Source of the DNA: a virus
IMG/VR virus record: IMGVR_UViG_3300032560_000106
Span: 1-25,695 of that record
Length of the DNA stretch: 25,695 nt
Direction: 5' to 3' (one strand)
Every line of letters begins with the position of its first letter. Within the stretch, counting starts at the first letter, position 1. A model generated the notes under the pieces. It was not told the DNA's origin. It ran no database searches and worked only from the letters and a program-made list of their open reading frames with translations. This document shows, one piece after another, positions 8,538-16,611 of the stretch. The translations under genes were made by a program, and so were the position numbers.

Positions 8538-10181
8538 TTATGCTAAAGTGACTTTCTTCCAAGCACCGTTATAGATGTAGAAGGCGTTGTTAGTAGAATC
8601 GTAATACATTGGTACGTGACCAGTAATTGCAGTTGGAGTGCCACTTGGAGCGCCAGCAGCAGAGGGAATGTAATAAAATCCCGCTGTCATATTTGTTGCG
8701 GATGTTGCGTTTAAATACGCATTTCCATTGGGATCTAAAACTTCTCTAGTGTTACCAGCGCCATCTGATAAAACAATATAGTTAGAACCTGTTGCCGATA
8801 TTGGTGCGCCACCGCCTGTGTAAGCTCCAATGATGACATTATAAGAACCTGAAGTTACAGCGTATCCAGCGTTGTAAGTATTTAATGGATTAGCTCCACC
8901 AATAAAAGTATTTCCAACACCTGTTGTTAAACCATATCCAGTAAACCAACCTAAACAAGTATTTCCAGTTCCACTTGCAGTGTATCCAGCTTGATAACCA
9001 ATATAAGTGCTGTATGCTCCAGTAGTATTGGTATAACCAGCTTGATAGCCTACTGCGGTGTTGTTAGATGCGGTGGTATTGGAAACAAGGGCTTGATAGC
9101 CTATTGCGGTGTTGTTAGATGCGGTGGTGTTTGCTTGAAGTGCAAATGAGCCTATTCCAATATTTGCCGCACCAGTAGTATTTGAATAAAGTGCTTTATA
9201 ACCAATACCAACTATTTCATTACCAATTGTATTTGAATACACAGAATTTGAACCAACAGCAACTACATCGTATCCAGTTGTATTGTTATATGCAGAATTT
9301 GTACCTATCGCAACATTATTTCCACCACCTGCTGTATTTGAATAAAGGGAGTTATAACCTAAAGCGGTGTTATTAGAAATACTACCACCACCTAAACCAA
9401 CAGTAAGACCATGAATAGAAGCATCATTTACTGTGGAAAATCCTCCAGCAGCACTAAATGCGCCAACTAGAGTGCTATTTGTGTAAAAGCTAAGAGCATT
9501 GGAATTTAATGTACCAATAGCCAATGGTGTGCTAACAGATTGCAAATAAACAGTATTTGCGGTATTGATGATGTTTTGACCTGGCGTATTATAGTTTGAG
9601 CTAGTAATACCGAGGTCACCATAATAGGTGGATGCAGTACCGCTGTTGTTACTTACAATAAAATCGGCTGAAGATGCTGTGCCAGATCCAATGTTTTGCA
9701 AAATAGTTTGCGTATAAGCATTGGCAGATGAGGTGTAAGAAGCGTAAATGTTTACGTCTGAGTACCCTAAAGTTCCGTAACTGTACGCACCAGCGCTTAA
9801 AGAACCTGTAATTGTGGCGTTTGCAACATAAGTGCTAGAGTTAACGGTAGTAAATACACCAGTAGAAGGGGTTACGTTTCCTATTGGAGTGCCGTTAATA
9901 GCATCTAAAGTGAGTGCTACATTGCTTATAGTGCCACCAGTAATAGCTACATTTGAACTTGTAAGATTAGTTACAGTAGCATTTGTAGTTGTTACGTTGG
10001 TTAAAATAACTGATCCGCTAAGGATAGATACATTTCCAAGCGCTAAATTGTAAATAGTGCTGGTAGTATTGCCCAAATAAACAGCAGTATTGCCCAAAGT
10101 GATGGGCGTAGCAAAGTTAGTATCTAGCTGAGATAACGGTAGGGCTGTAGTAGCTGTTGCAAAAGTATAGGGTACTGTCAT
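8538..10181 (-). CDS. Tail fibre with YadA-like head repeats
   Basis: 547 residues. Residues 1-40 (TVPYTFATATTALPLSQLDTNF, then TPITLG) are a start typical of phage fibres that attach to the tail. Residues 55-125 are Thr/Asn/Val beta repeats. Residues 145-250 form a globular-looking domain. From about 268 to 432 there are 20-26-residue repeats of the type NNTAIGYQAL..NTT, as in YadA/Hep_Hag adhesin heads, which form trimeric left-handed beta-rolls. The end is NAFYIYNGAWKKVTLA, without an S74 chaperone. It should form the trimeric receptor-binding fibre. The ATG overlaps the hub gene stop (TAATG). Confidence 0.8.
   Translation of the reverse strand: MTVPYTFATATTALPLSQLDTNFATPITLGNTAVYLGNTTSTIYNLALGNVSILSGSVILTNVTTTNATVTNLTSSNVAITGGTISNVALTLDAINGTPIGNVTPSTGVFTTVNSSTYVANATITGSLSAGAYSYGTLGYSDVNIYASYTSSANAYTQTILQNIGSGTASSADFIVSNNSGTASTYYGDLGITSSNYNTPGQNIINTANTVYLQSVSTPLAIGTLNSNALSFYTNSTLVGAFSAAGGFSTVNDASIHGLTVGLGGGSISNNTALGYNSLYSNTAGGGNNVAIGTNSAYNNTTGYDVVAVGSNSVYSNTIGNEIVGIGYKALYSNTTGAANIGIGSFALQANTTASNNTAIGYQALVSNTTASNNTAVGYQAGYTNTTGAYSTYIGYQAGYTASGTGNTCLGWFTGYGLTTGVGNTFIGGANPLNTYNAGYAVTSGSYNVIIGAYTGGGAPISATGSNYIVLSDGAGNTREVLDPNGNAYLNATSATNMTAGFYYIPSAAGAPSGTPTAITGHVPMYYDSTNNAFYIYNGAWKKVTLA
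8826..9380 (-). repeat. YadA/Hep_Hag-type repeats in the fibre gene
   Basis: Codes for residues 268-452. About seven units with a G-Y/S-x-A/S...NTT core and a [NT]-x-A-[IVL]-G strand are visible, for example NTALGYNSLYSNT, NVAIGTNSAYNNT, NTAIGYQALVSNT and NTAVGYQAGYTNT. Two neighbouring units share nearly identical DNA around 9050-9130 (GCGGTGTTGTTAGATGCGGT occurs twice), which points to recent duplication. Confidence 0.8.
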
Positions 10182-12181
10182 TAGAATCTCACTCTTAGTT
10201 CATGTTCAAATTCAAAGCCGTTATAGACAAATCCCGCACTATTTGATGTTACAGTCAAACCAAGATATTTTCCATATTGGGAAGCATCCGATTTATATAA
10301 TTCGTAGCCCACAGAATCCCAGCTAATTGTTGATCCAAGATAATTTGTCCAAGGAATTGTGACAAACGAATTGTTTTGCCAAATAATTGCGCTAGACAAT
10401 GGATACACAGGGCTAGAACCAATTTCACTATCAACAGTAGCCGATAATGCGACCACATTACTGTTAGTAGCTTCAATAGCAAATTTTAACGCTTGTTTAG
10501 TTCTAATGGGGTCACCCATTGGCATTAAAGCAGTCTGAATACGGCTAGTAATAGTAGCGGTAGAGTTTGCATATAACTGGTACAAGTTTTGACCAGATAC
10601 CCCGTATAAAGTCACTTTACCGCCAACAGGTACAGAGGTAATATAAGCAAGACTATCGTTTTGACTAGTTAAAAACCATTTTTTCTCAAAAAATACTGCT
10701 TGAATATAGCGGTAGCTTTGAGTAAATACGGCATCGTAATATCTAAAATTAAATGCAGCGCAAAGAATGTTATTTAACAAAACCTGACCAGCGTAAACAG
10801 GACTAGTGAAGTCAATGTTAGGAAACATACCATCTAAACTGTCGGATAGTTTGGAAGTGGTAGAACCTACAAGGGCGTACACCCCATAATCGTTCATAAA
10901 CAGCACAGAACGAAAATACGGAAAGATGGCATTAGGGCGTTTAGATCCTACAGAAGCGCTTACGTTTGTGTTTGTAAATATAGTAGTACCACTAGTAGTA
11001 ACCCTAACATCCGAAAACACGTTGATTGAATCATCACCAAAAATATACAAAAAGTTATTAGCAGAAAGTAGTTGCTGTATATTTCCATGTAATGTCGAGT
11101 CTGTAAGGGTTACCGATCCAGCAGAAACGCTTGTAAAATCGCTATAAAGACCCGCAGCGCTGTAATAAACGGTTCTTCCTTGTGCTACCCACACCCTTCC
11201 CGAAAAAGTAGCTATTCCCACGTTTTGTGTGGTATTAACGATGCCTTGTAAAACGGCATTAGTTGTAGCTCCGCCACCGCTAATGGTTACCACTAAATTT
11301 GAAGTGTTTGTGTAGCCCGTTCCAGGATTTGTCATCACCACTTGTGTGACCACATTTCCACTAATTATGGCTGTACCAGCAGCATTTGTGCCGCCACCGC
11401 CTGAAATGGTGACTACAGTATTGGATGAGTTGGTGTAACCAGCTCCCCCGTTAATTACATTGATTGTGACCGTTCCAGTGGCAAAAGTAAGCAATCCCGC
11501 TACAGCTTTAGCGCCAGTACCACCACCGCCAATCAAAGTAACGGTCAGATTAGCTGCATTTGTGTATCCAGATCCAGCAGAAATCAAAGATATTGAACCT
11601 ACAGAATTTCCACCGCTAACTAATGATGTTGTAGCATTAGCTTGAGTGCCATTAGCATTGTCTGGTCCAGAAATGACTACAGTAGGAGCTGTGTTGTATC
11701 CTGATCCTGGATTAGTAATTGCTACAACACCTACAGAACCAATAGATACTACATTGTTTCCATCCCATGAGTACAAACCCTTAGATGGATCAATAATCAA
11801 CATTCTGTCGTTGTACCATTGAGCGTATTCCACGCCAACATTAGAGAATGTACCCGCTACCGCTACGTTTCCTTGTGTGGCAGTTTGAATGTTGAAATAT
11901 TGAGCAGATCCGTCTGCCAAAAATGCAACAATGTAATCGTTAAGACCAATATTGACAGAAGCTAATTGGCTTACGGTATTTGACCAAGTAACTGCTACAT
12001 TTGATGCGTTGCTGACTTGATTGTAAGTAGGAACGATTTTAATGTTGGCATAACCAACTGGCTGGGCATTTTCAATCCAAGAAAACTCATCTTCCTCAAT
12101 AGCGGTGCGGTTAGCCTTAGTGTTAAGCCCTTTAAATTGCTTAACAACTTGATATGATTTTTTCTGTTCCGCAGCAGCCAT
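10181..12181 (-). CDS. Tail hub/stabilisation protein (gp10-like) with GxGYT repeats
   Basis: 666 residues. The start (KSYQVVKQFKGLNTKANRTA followed by DEFSWIENAQPVG) and length fit the large tail-hub or DNA-stabilisation proteins that follow the gp4-like adaptor in P22-like and related podoviruses. Position directly after the adaptor supports this. Residues about 100-150 and 310-660 are beta-rich (WYNDRMLIID, FSGRVWVAQGRTVYYSAAG, FLYIFGDDSINVF), consistent with a propeller-like fold. Between them, residues 155-305 are four tandem repeats, interrupting the fold. Exact family is uncertain; T7-type tail tubular protein B is the alternative. Confidence 0.65.
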   Translation of the reverse strand: MAAAEQKKSYQVVKQFKGLNTKANRTAIEEDEFSWIENAQPVGYANIKIVPTYNQVSNASNVAVTWSNTVSQLASVNIGLNDYIVAFLADGSAQYFNIQTATQGNVAVAGTFSNVGVEYAQWYNDRMLIIDPSKGLYSWDGNNVVSIGSVGVVAITNPGSGYNTAPTVVISGPDNANGTQANATTSLVSGGNSVGSISLISAGSGYTNAANLTVTLIGGGGTGAKAVAGLLTFATGTVTINVINGGAGYTNSSNTVVTISGGGGTNAAGTAIISGNVVTQVVMTNPGTGYTNTSNLVVTISGGGATTNAVLQGIVNTTQNVGIATFSGRVWVAQGRTVYYSAAGLYSDFTSVSAGSVTLTDSTLHGNIQQLLSANNFLYIFGDDSINVFSDVRVTTSGTTIFTNTNVSASVGSKRPNAIFPYFRSVLFMNDYGVYALVGSTTSKLSDSLDGMFPNIDFTSPVYAGQVLLNNILCAAFNFRYYDAVFTQSYRYIQAVFFEKKWFLTSQNDSLAYITSVPVGGKVTLYGVSGQNLYQLYANSTATITSRIQTALMPMGDPIRTKQALKFAIEATNSNVVALSATVDSEIGSSPVYPLSSAIIWQNNSFVTIPWTNYLGSTISWDSVGYELYKSDASQYGKYLGLTVTSNSAGFVYNGFEFEHELRVRF
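11252..11728 (-). repeat. Four tandem GxGYT repeats in the tail-hub gene
   Basis: Units begin near residues 157 (NPGSGYNTAPTVVISG), 201 (SAGSGYTNAANLTVTLIGGG), 244 (NGGAGYTNSSNTVVTISGG) and 285 (NPGTGYTNTSNLVVTISGG), spaced 44, 43 and 41 residues. They form a beta-module seen in several phage structural proteins. Confidence 0.85.
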
Positions 12182-12183
12182 AG

Positions 12184-13068
12184 TTAATTAGGACTACTGT
12201 AAGCGCTTGGTATTCTCCTGGTGTAAACGGTATTGAGAACAGAAGCGATTTGTTTTTGATATTCCTGCTTAAATATTTCGGATTCACCAAAACTTTGCTC
12301 GTAAAACTTAGCAAGATAAGCAGCGTAGAATTTTACGCAAACTGTATAAGGATCGTTGATAGAGTCTGTTGCTGTTGAGGTATTTAAACTCAAGGCAGTT
12401 GGCAAAATGACAGTATCAATTTCTAATTGGTAAACCTGGTCTGGAACTGGTCCAAGATATATTTGGCTTTGCCCATAAATGGTAAAAGCCAAAGGTCTGC
12501 CAATGTAATTCTGCCAAAAACGCAAACGAGCATTAAAGTCAGACCAAGACAAATAATCAAGCGGTACACGAGTATTACCCCAGTACAAATTGATATTAAG
12601 AATGTCCAGTGTATTTGATCCTTGTGGCAATGCTGAATAGTAAATATTCTCGCAGTTACCTACATATTGCAATTTAGCCGTTCCGTCAGAAAACGGTGTG
12701 CTTGGCGGATAATTGCTTGCGTTAGAAGTTGTTGCGTTAGGATATGGAGGCGCAGAAGATCCTGATACTCCAGCCTGAGTATATTGATAAATATAAATAT
12801 TACTAAAAACAAAAGTGTTCAAAGACACTGTTGTATTTGCTACCCACTGCGTTGGGTTGGCTGGTGTAGCACCGTTAGCCGTTGCTGACGATGGTACTTG
12901 ATAAGGTGTTTGAGCTACTTGAATTGTGCGTAAGCACCCAGTATCTCTAACTGTTCTTTCTCTTGCAGAATTGATGTAATCCGTTAACTGTGTGTCGGTG
13001 TAGAAGTTAGCGTTAGCATCATGCAGCAATCTGCGTACATCAGTGATATAGCTTGAAAGGGTTGCCAT
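12184..13068 (-). CDS. Head-tail adaptor (gp4-like) with an inserted beta-module
   Basis: 294 residues, longer than a typical P22 gp4-type adaptor (about 165). Residues 1-55 (LSSYITDVRRLLHDANANFY, then TDTQLTDYINSARERTVRDT) and the C-terminal helices (YAAYLAKFYEQSFGESEIFKQEY) are typical of phage adaptors that sit under the portal. Residues about 70-138 read like the small W...V.LNTFV...IYQYTQAG.SGSSAPP...SDGTAKLQYVG module of fibre and tail proteins and look inserted. Downstream lies the tail hub (2 bases apart), upstream the 111-residue gene. The main call is fairly sure; the module name is not. Confidence 0.75.
   Translation of the reverse strand: MATLSSYITDVRRLLHDANANFYTDTQLTDYINSARERTVRDTGCLRTIQVAQTPYQVPSSATANGATPANPTQWVANTTVSLNTFVFSNIYIYQYTQAGVSGSSAPPYPNATTSNASNYPPSTPFSDGTAKLQYVGNCENIYYSALPQGSNTLDILNINLYWGNTRVPLDYLSWSDFNARLRFWQNYIGRPLAFTIYGQSQIYLGPVPDQVYQLEIDTVILPTALSLNTSTATDSINDPYTVCVKFYAAYLAKFYEQSFGESEIFKQEYQKQIASVLNTVYTRRIPSAYSSPN
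12655..12861 (-). other. Putative carbohydrate-binding-like module inside the adaptor gene
   Basis: Covers about 69 codons (residues 70-138). The pattern W-V-x-NT-x-V-x-LNTFV...YIYQYTQAGVSGSSAPPYP...FSDGTAKLQYVG matches a short module I recall from phage fibres, where it ends in a TDGT...W.YVG type motif. It splits an otherwise helical adaptor. Confidence 0.5.
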
Positions 13069-13082
13069 TTATTTGCCATAGT

Positions 13083-13418
13083 TCATGCTACCGCTTGAAG
13101 GACTTTTCCCCCTGCCTTTTTAACGGGCAAGGGTACTCTTTCCACCAACGGGGATAACGATTGGTTCTTTTTTGGTGGTTCAGTGGACAATTCCCATTTA
13201 GACAAATTCTCTAATGCTTTATCTAAATCATTGGAAGTAATCATCCATCCTAACCTTGCCAAGTAAGGCTCTTTATTATCCACTCCGTAACCAAATATGT
13301 GACGAGCAGCTTCAACAGGAATCTCTATTGTTTTAGCAGGTTCAAACACATAAAAGACACCAGCATAGCCATCTTTATGGGGTTTGTCGGTGTGATTGGT
13401 TACGAATATATTGGACAT
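13083..13418 (-). CDS. Small head-region protein, function unknown
   Basis: 111 residues. The N-terminal part MSNIFVTNHTDKPHKDGYAG then YVFEPAKTIEIPVEAARHIFGYGVDNKEPYLARLGW looks like a compact beta domain, and the C-terminus is basic and Pro-rich (LPVKKAGGKVLQAVA). I recall such E.P...A.H.FG.g...P...RLGW proteins beside phage capsid genes without known function. The ATG overlaps the stop of the upstream gene (TAATG), so it is coupled to it. Confidence 0.7.
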   Translation of the reverse strand: MSNIFVTNHTDKPHKDGYAGVFYVFEPAKTIEIPVEAARHIFGYGVDNKEPYLARLGWMITSNDLDKALENLSKWELSTEPPKKNQSLSPLVERVPLPVKKAGGKVLQAVA

Positions 13419-13888
13419 TAGAATTGGACTACATCGCCATATACAGCAAAGTTAACAGTGTTTGCATTACCTGCAACAGTGTTTACGTTAATGTATAGAG
13501 CTTGGGTTTGAAAACCAGTAACAGTTGTATTGGCGTTATAAGGCGCAGCAATGTTGAGGTCTTGATAAGTATTACCAGCGGTAATATTTGTCAACACTAC
13601 GTTTGCTACAACGGCATTAGAAATGTTTTGGTCGTTGCTAGTAGTAATGGAAATGTTGGCAAGCGACACATTTCCGCTAGATCCGTTAACAGTAATTCTG
13701 CGAAGAATTACAGCGCCAGATCCAACGGTTGCGTTTGCGTTTGTCAAGCCACCACTTAACAAAGGAATGGTAATGGTTGTTGCAGCATTACTGGTTACTG
13801 TGTTTAAAGCGGTAGCTTTGACAACTGCAAGTCGAGTATATCCAAAACTGTCTTGCAACAACGATGCGACTCTGTTTGCGCTAGACAT
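13418..13888 (-). CDS. Small beta-rich virion protein, possible head decoration
   Basis: 156 residues, nearly devoid of charged residues after residue 25, rich in Thr, Asn, Val, Ala; predicted to be beta-sandwich (TITIPLLSGGLTNANATV, RRITVNGSSGNVSLANISITT, ALYINVNTVAGNANTVNFAVYGDVVQF). Composition and position just downstream of the capsid gene suggest a decoration or head-fibre protein; a head-tail connector is the alternative. The ribosome site is AAGGGGTAATCTATG. Confidence 0.6.
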   Translation of the reverse strand: MSSANRVASLLQDSFGYTRLAVVKATALNTVTSNAATTITIPLLSGGLTNANATVGSGAVILRRITVNGSSGNVSLANISITTSNDQNISNAVVANVVLTNITAGNTYQDLNIAAPYNANTTVTGFQTQALYINVNTVAGNANTVNFAVYGDVVQF

Positions 13889-13898
13889 AGATTACCCC

Positions 13899-14240
13899 TT
13901 AGACGTTGTTAAATGTGCCAGTTACAGACTGACCACCGTTTACGGTCAACAATACCATTGTGGTGTTAGTGGTTGCGTTAGCAGCCATGTTTATACCATC
14001 AGAGATAATTACGCCACCAGAGTTAACTGGATATACGTTTGACCATGTGGCTACGTTAGTTGTGGAGTTATAAGCAGACACAGCGCTAATTACTACGTTA
14101 GACGTTGCGAAAGCAATATAAGTACCAGCAGGAATGACGTTACCAGCAGTAGTTACAGTTAAGTTTGTAAGTTGTACGTAAGCACCAGGAGTGTTAGCAA
14201 TGGTGCTTGATACTAGAATTTTATTTAAGCCGAGTGCCAT
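13899..14240 (-). CDS. Small beta-rich virion protein, possible head decoration
   Basis: 113 residues directly downstream of the capsid gene in the minus-strand order (12 bases apart), with site AAGGAGCTAATAACATG. Composition is Thr/Asn/Val/Ala-rich (ALGLNKILVSSTIANTPGAY, NLTVTTAGNVIPAGTYIAFAT) and beta-like, with no known motif. Similar in character to the next gene, so the two may be related decoration proteins, but they show no clear alignment by eye. Confidence 0.6.
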   Translation of the reverse strand: MALGLNKILVSSTIANTPGAYVQLTNLTVTTAGNVIPAGTYIAFATSNVVISAVSAYNSTTNVATWSNVYPVNSGGVIISDGINMAANATTNTTMVLLTVNGGQSVTGTFNNV

Positions 14241-14252
14241 GTTATTAGCTCC

Positions 14253-15263
14253 TTATAGTGAAATAGAGTTATAACCTGTCACCACAGTCATTGACTTAGG
14301 CTTGGTGCTTACTAATTCAGCAATCATCAAGACAGCGCCAACATAACCGATCTGCCAGTTAGGTAAAGTGGACTCAAAACCAGTAAATACGAAAGAACCT
14401 TGATCGTGAATATAGAGGTTCAAGTAGTTACTGTTGATGAAGTACATAGTACCTTCAGGACAGTATGGATCTGGGTAAACAGGAACACCAGCGACCATCA
14501 ATGCACGGAAAGCTGCCTGAGGACCGTTTGAATCGCCATCAAAAGCGCTTCCTGGGGTGATAACGTATTGTTCTTGACCAACGTAGTCTTGTGCCAAGAG
14601 TGTCCATGTACCAAAACCGCAAACGGCAAAGGTTGGGATTTCAGCACCACGTTTTACAGTACCAGAAATGTATTGCAGTACGTTTTGACGTGTTGGGTTG
14701 ACGTTTCCAGCGTTGTAACGCTTAGATTGCCACCATGTGTAGGTAGAACGATTGATGTTACCGTATGTTGCAAGGTTTGTACCATCATCAATTGCACCAG
14801 GCAAACCAATGAACTGTTGAGTATTGGTGTAGTTGGTGTAAAGAGCAGTAGCCATTGCATCCATCATTACGTTGGTCGCATCGTTCATACGAGCTTCAAT
14901 CAATGGAATAATGGCGTAATCTTGCTGAACTGCACCTTCCATACCTAAGAAAGGTACTGGGGCAATCATTAACTTCAAGTTAAATTCAGCGTTAAATGCA
15001 CCTTGCTGAACTGCTGGCTGGTTGAAAGAACCAGAGTAGTCAGACCATTGTGCGTTAACAAACTGAGCGCCTTGAACTGGCACGGTTACTTGTGACACAC
15101 CGCCTGAAGCCTGTTGACTGTTAGCAATCAAAGCAGCCATCAAAGGTGTACTGTTGTAAAGCTGTACGACCAGCTTGGGAATAAACGCTCTACGAGTTAC
15201 GTATGTAAGCTCGTTATACTGCGATGAACCCGAGGCTGGAACAATTCCTCCGCCTATTGGCAT
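14253..15263 (-). CDS. Major capsid protein (HK97-fold type)
   Basis: 336 residues, length normal for a short HK97-fold coat. The N-terminus (SSQYNELTYVTRRAFIPKLVVQ then LYNSTPLMAALIAN) looks like the N-arm and E-loop start; FLGMEGAVQQDYAIIPLIEARMNDATNVMMDAMATALYTNYTNT fits the long spine helix; the P-/A-domain follows with GQEQYVITPGS, GVPVYPDPYCPEGTMYFIN and a C-terminal STKPKSMTVVTGYNSISL. No protease gene or extended delta-domain was seen, so a separate scaffold (the upstream gene) probably does that job. A strong ribosome site (AGGAGTTTATTATG) and a hairpin upstream fit high expression. Confidence 0.85.
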   Translation of the reverse strand: MPIGGGIVPASGSSQYNELTYVTRRAFIPKLVVQLYNSTPLMAALIANSQQASGGVSQVTVPVQGAQFVNAQWSDYSGSFNQPAVQQGAFNAEFNLKLMIAPVPFLGMEGAVQQDYAIIPLIEARMNDATNVMMDAMATALYTNYTNTQQFIGLPGAIDDGTNLATYGNINRSTYTWWQSKRYNAGNVNPTRQNVLQYISGTVKRGAEIPTFAVCGFGTWTLLAQDYVGQEQYVITPGSAFDGDSNGPQAAFRALMVAGVPVYPDPYCPEGTMYFINSNYLNLYIHDQGSFVFTGFESTLPNWQIGYVGAVLMIAELVSTKPKSMTVVTGYNSISL

Positions 15264-15276
15264 AATAAACTCCTAA

Positions 15277-15297
15277 AGTAAATATCCCCTATTTACT
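15277..15297 (-). other. Hairpin immediately upstream of the capsid gene
   Basis: Perfect 7-bp inverted repeat AGTAAAT / ATTTACT around a 7-base loop. It ends only a few bases before the ribosome site of the major capsid gene and begins just after the scaffold stop. It could be an mRNA processing or stability element; it has no U-run, so it is not a terminator. Confidence 0.6.
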
Positions 15298-15299
15298 AC

Positions 15300-15821
15300 T
15301 TATTTAAAACCGATGGGTCTTGAGTTTTGTTTGCTCAGATCCGCCAGCGCTTTTTGTGCTTCATCTCTAGCACCCATTTGTGGGTTCTTCCAATACTTAG
15401 AAAGGTCAAACTTGTTCATTGGGCTAGAGCTGTATCCCATTGGAGTTGGAGTTGCTGCTTTCTTCATCCAATCGAAATATTCTGCTGCTGTTTCATGATT
15501 AGTCATGCCTTTTTCAAGCATTACTTTTTCAATCTCAGCAATTTCTTCTTCGCTACGACCTAATTTTGCTCTGCGCTTGTTTAATTCTTCAACTGCATCA
15601 CGCTCACGCAACTTAGCTTCCAAAGCCATTACCCGTTCTTCAGCAGCAGATACTTTTTTATTGGTGTAATCTTCAATATCAAGTTCTGGCACAGAAAGCT
15701 CAGGTCTGACCTGTTTGGTCATACGCAAAAATTCTTTACGTGTTTGTGGGTTGTCAGACAATTGCTTGGCTAACAGTGCCAACTCATCACGTTGTTCTAA
15801 TGATAAATCTTCTAAGCTCAT
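15300..15821 (-). CDS. Scaffolding protein
   Basis: 173 residues, highly charged and helical throughout (EERVMALEAKLRERDAVEEL, NKRRAKLGRSEEEIAEIEKV), with no folded catalytic motif; this and its position directly before the major capsid gene identify a typical phage scaffold. The C-terminal part (SSSPMNKFDLSKYWKNPQMGARDEAQ) is a basic or aromatic segment that could contact the coat protein. Ribosome site AAGGGGATAAATTATG. Confidence 0.75.
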   Translation of the reverse strand: MSLEDLSLEQRDELALLAKQLSDNPQTRKEFLRMTKQVRPELSVPELDIEDYTNKKVSAAEERVMALEAKLRERDAVEELNKRRAKLGRSEEEIAEIEKVMLEKGMTNHETAAEYFDWMKKAATPTPMGYSSSPMNKFDLSKYWKNPQMGARDEAQKALADLSKQNSRPIGFK

Positions 15822-15840
15822 AATTTATCCCCTTTCTGAG

Positions 15841-16026
15841 TTAGATTACTTTTTTGGTGTCACCTGGATGGCTCATAGTCATCATGTTCTTAAAACCTGC
15901 TTTAGAAGCAGAGGTTAAGCCACCAAACTGTGAGTAACGAGGTGTGTTGATAACTTGACCATTTTTTTGGTTGTTATCAGTTGGTCTGCGTGGTAACGCA
16001 GCGCCACGTGGTTTAAAAAGTTCCAT
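15841..16026 (-). CDS. Small basic protein between scaffold and portal block
   Basis: 61 residues, basic, with an RG-/Asn-rich sequence (ELFKPRGAALPRRPTDNNQK) and GQVINTPRYSQFGGLTSASKAG. Supported by AAGGAATCATTATG. No fold recognised. Together with 16845-17009 it is one of several short basic ORFs here; they may be minor capsid components or RNA/DNA-binding peptides, but this is only inference. Confidence 0.6.
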   Translation of the reverse strand: MELFKPRGAALPRRPTDNNQKNGQVINTPRYSQFGGLTSASKAGFKNMMTMSHPGDTKKVI

Positions 16027-16035
16027 AATGATTCC

Positions 16036-16536
16036 TTACATTTTTGGAGTTGCGGAAGGCATACCACCTGGCATACCGCCTGGTGCTGCTGGAGGCGGTG
16101 TTGGGGCAGACATACCTGGGATTTGTGGCGCTTGTTGCATTGCTTTTCCTTCAGCCGTTGCGCCACCAGCTTGAGGTAATGTTTGAAGCATTTGCATGAT
16201 CTCGGTTGGCTGAAGTTCATTAACCTTAGACTTTTTAGGACCGATGATTCCTGTCATGGTGCGAATAGCAGCAAGGAGCTTTTGACCTTCTGGGGATTCG
16301 CTTCCCAAGGCAGGAAGTGCTTGTTCGAGTAAGTCCATTGCCATCGAAATGTTAATCATTGAGGCTTCCCGATTACCCATTTTAGGTTCAGGGGTGGACA
16401 TTGGTGATCCCATTGGTGGAGCGGAATTATCAGAAATTCCACCACCGCCTTCTGGCATTGGAGGAATACCAGCAGGTGTAGCCCCATCTTTTTGGGACTT
16501 AATCATTTGCATTAGTTGGTCTGACGGTACGCCCAT
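16036..16536 (-). CDS. Met/Pro/Gly-rich protein between portal and scaffold
   Basis: 166 residues. Gly/Pro/Met-rich ends (MPEGGGGISDNSAPPMGSPM at 27-46; PPPAAPGGMPGGMPSATPKM at the C-terminus) surround one compact helical part (about 54-125, REASMINISMAMDLLEQALP, then GQKLLAAIRTMTGI). The layout resembles a protein common in uncultured aquatic phages at this position, of unknown role (scaffold-associated or minor head component). Confidence 0.65.
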   Translation of the reverse strand: MGVPSDQLMQMIKSQKDGATPAGIPPMPEGGGGISDNSAPPMGSPMSTPEPKMGNREASMINISMAMDLLEQALPALGSESPEGQKLLAAIRTMTGIIGPKKSKVNELQPTEIMQMLQTLPQAGGATAEGKAMQQAPQIPGMSAPTPPPAAPGGMPGGMPSATPKM

Positions 16537-16560
16537 ACATTTTCCTATGAATTTACGCTT

Positions 16561-16588
16561 ACTGTAATCTTAAACTAATAAAAGTCAA
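16561..16588 (-). promoter_or_regulatory. Candidate minus-strand promoter for scaffold and capsid genes
   Basis: TTGACT (plus positions 16583-16588) and TACAGT (16561-16566) are 16 bases apart. Matches to the sigma70 consensus are 5/6 and 4/6. It would start transcription about 20 bases before the 166-residue gene, just after the hairpin cluster. Suggestive only. Confidence 0.3.
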
Positions 16589-16611
16589 GTGGGGGGTATT
16601 ATTTTTGATTC

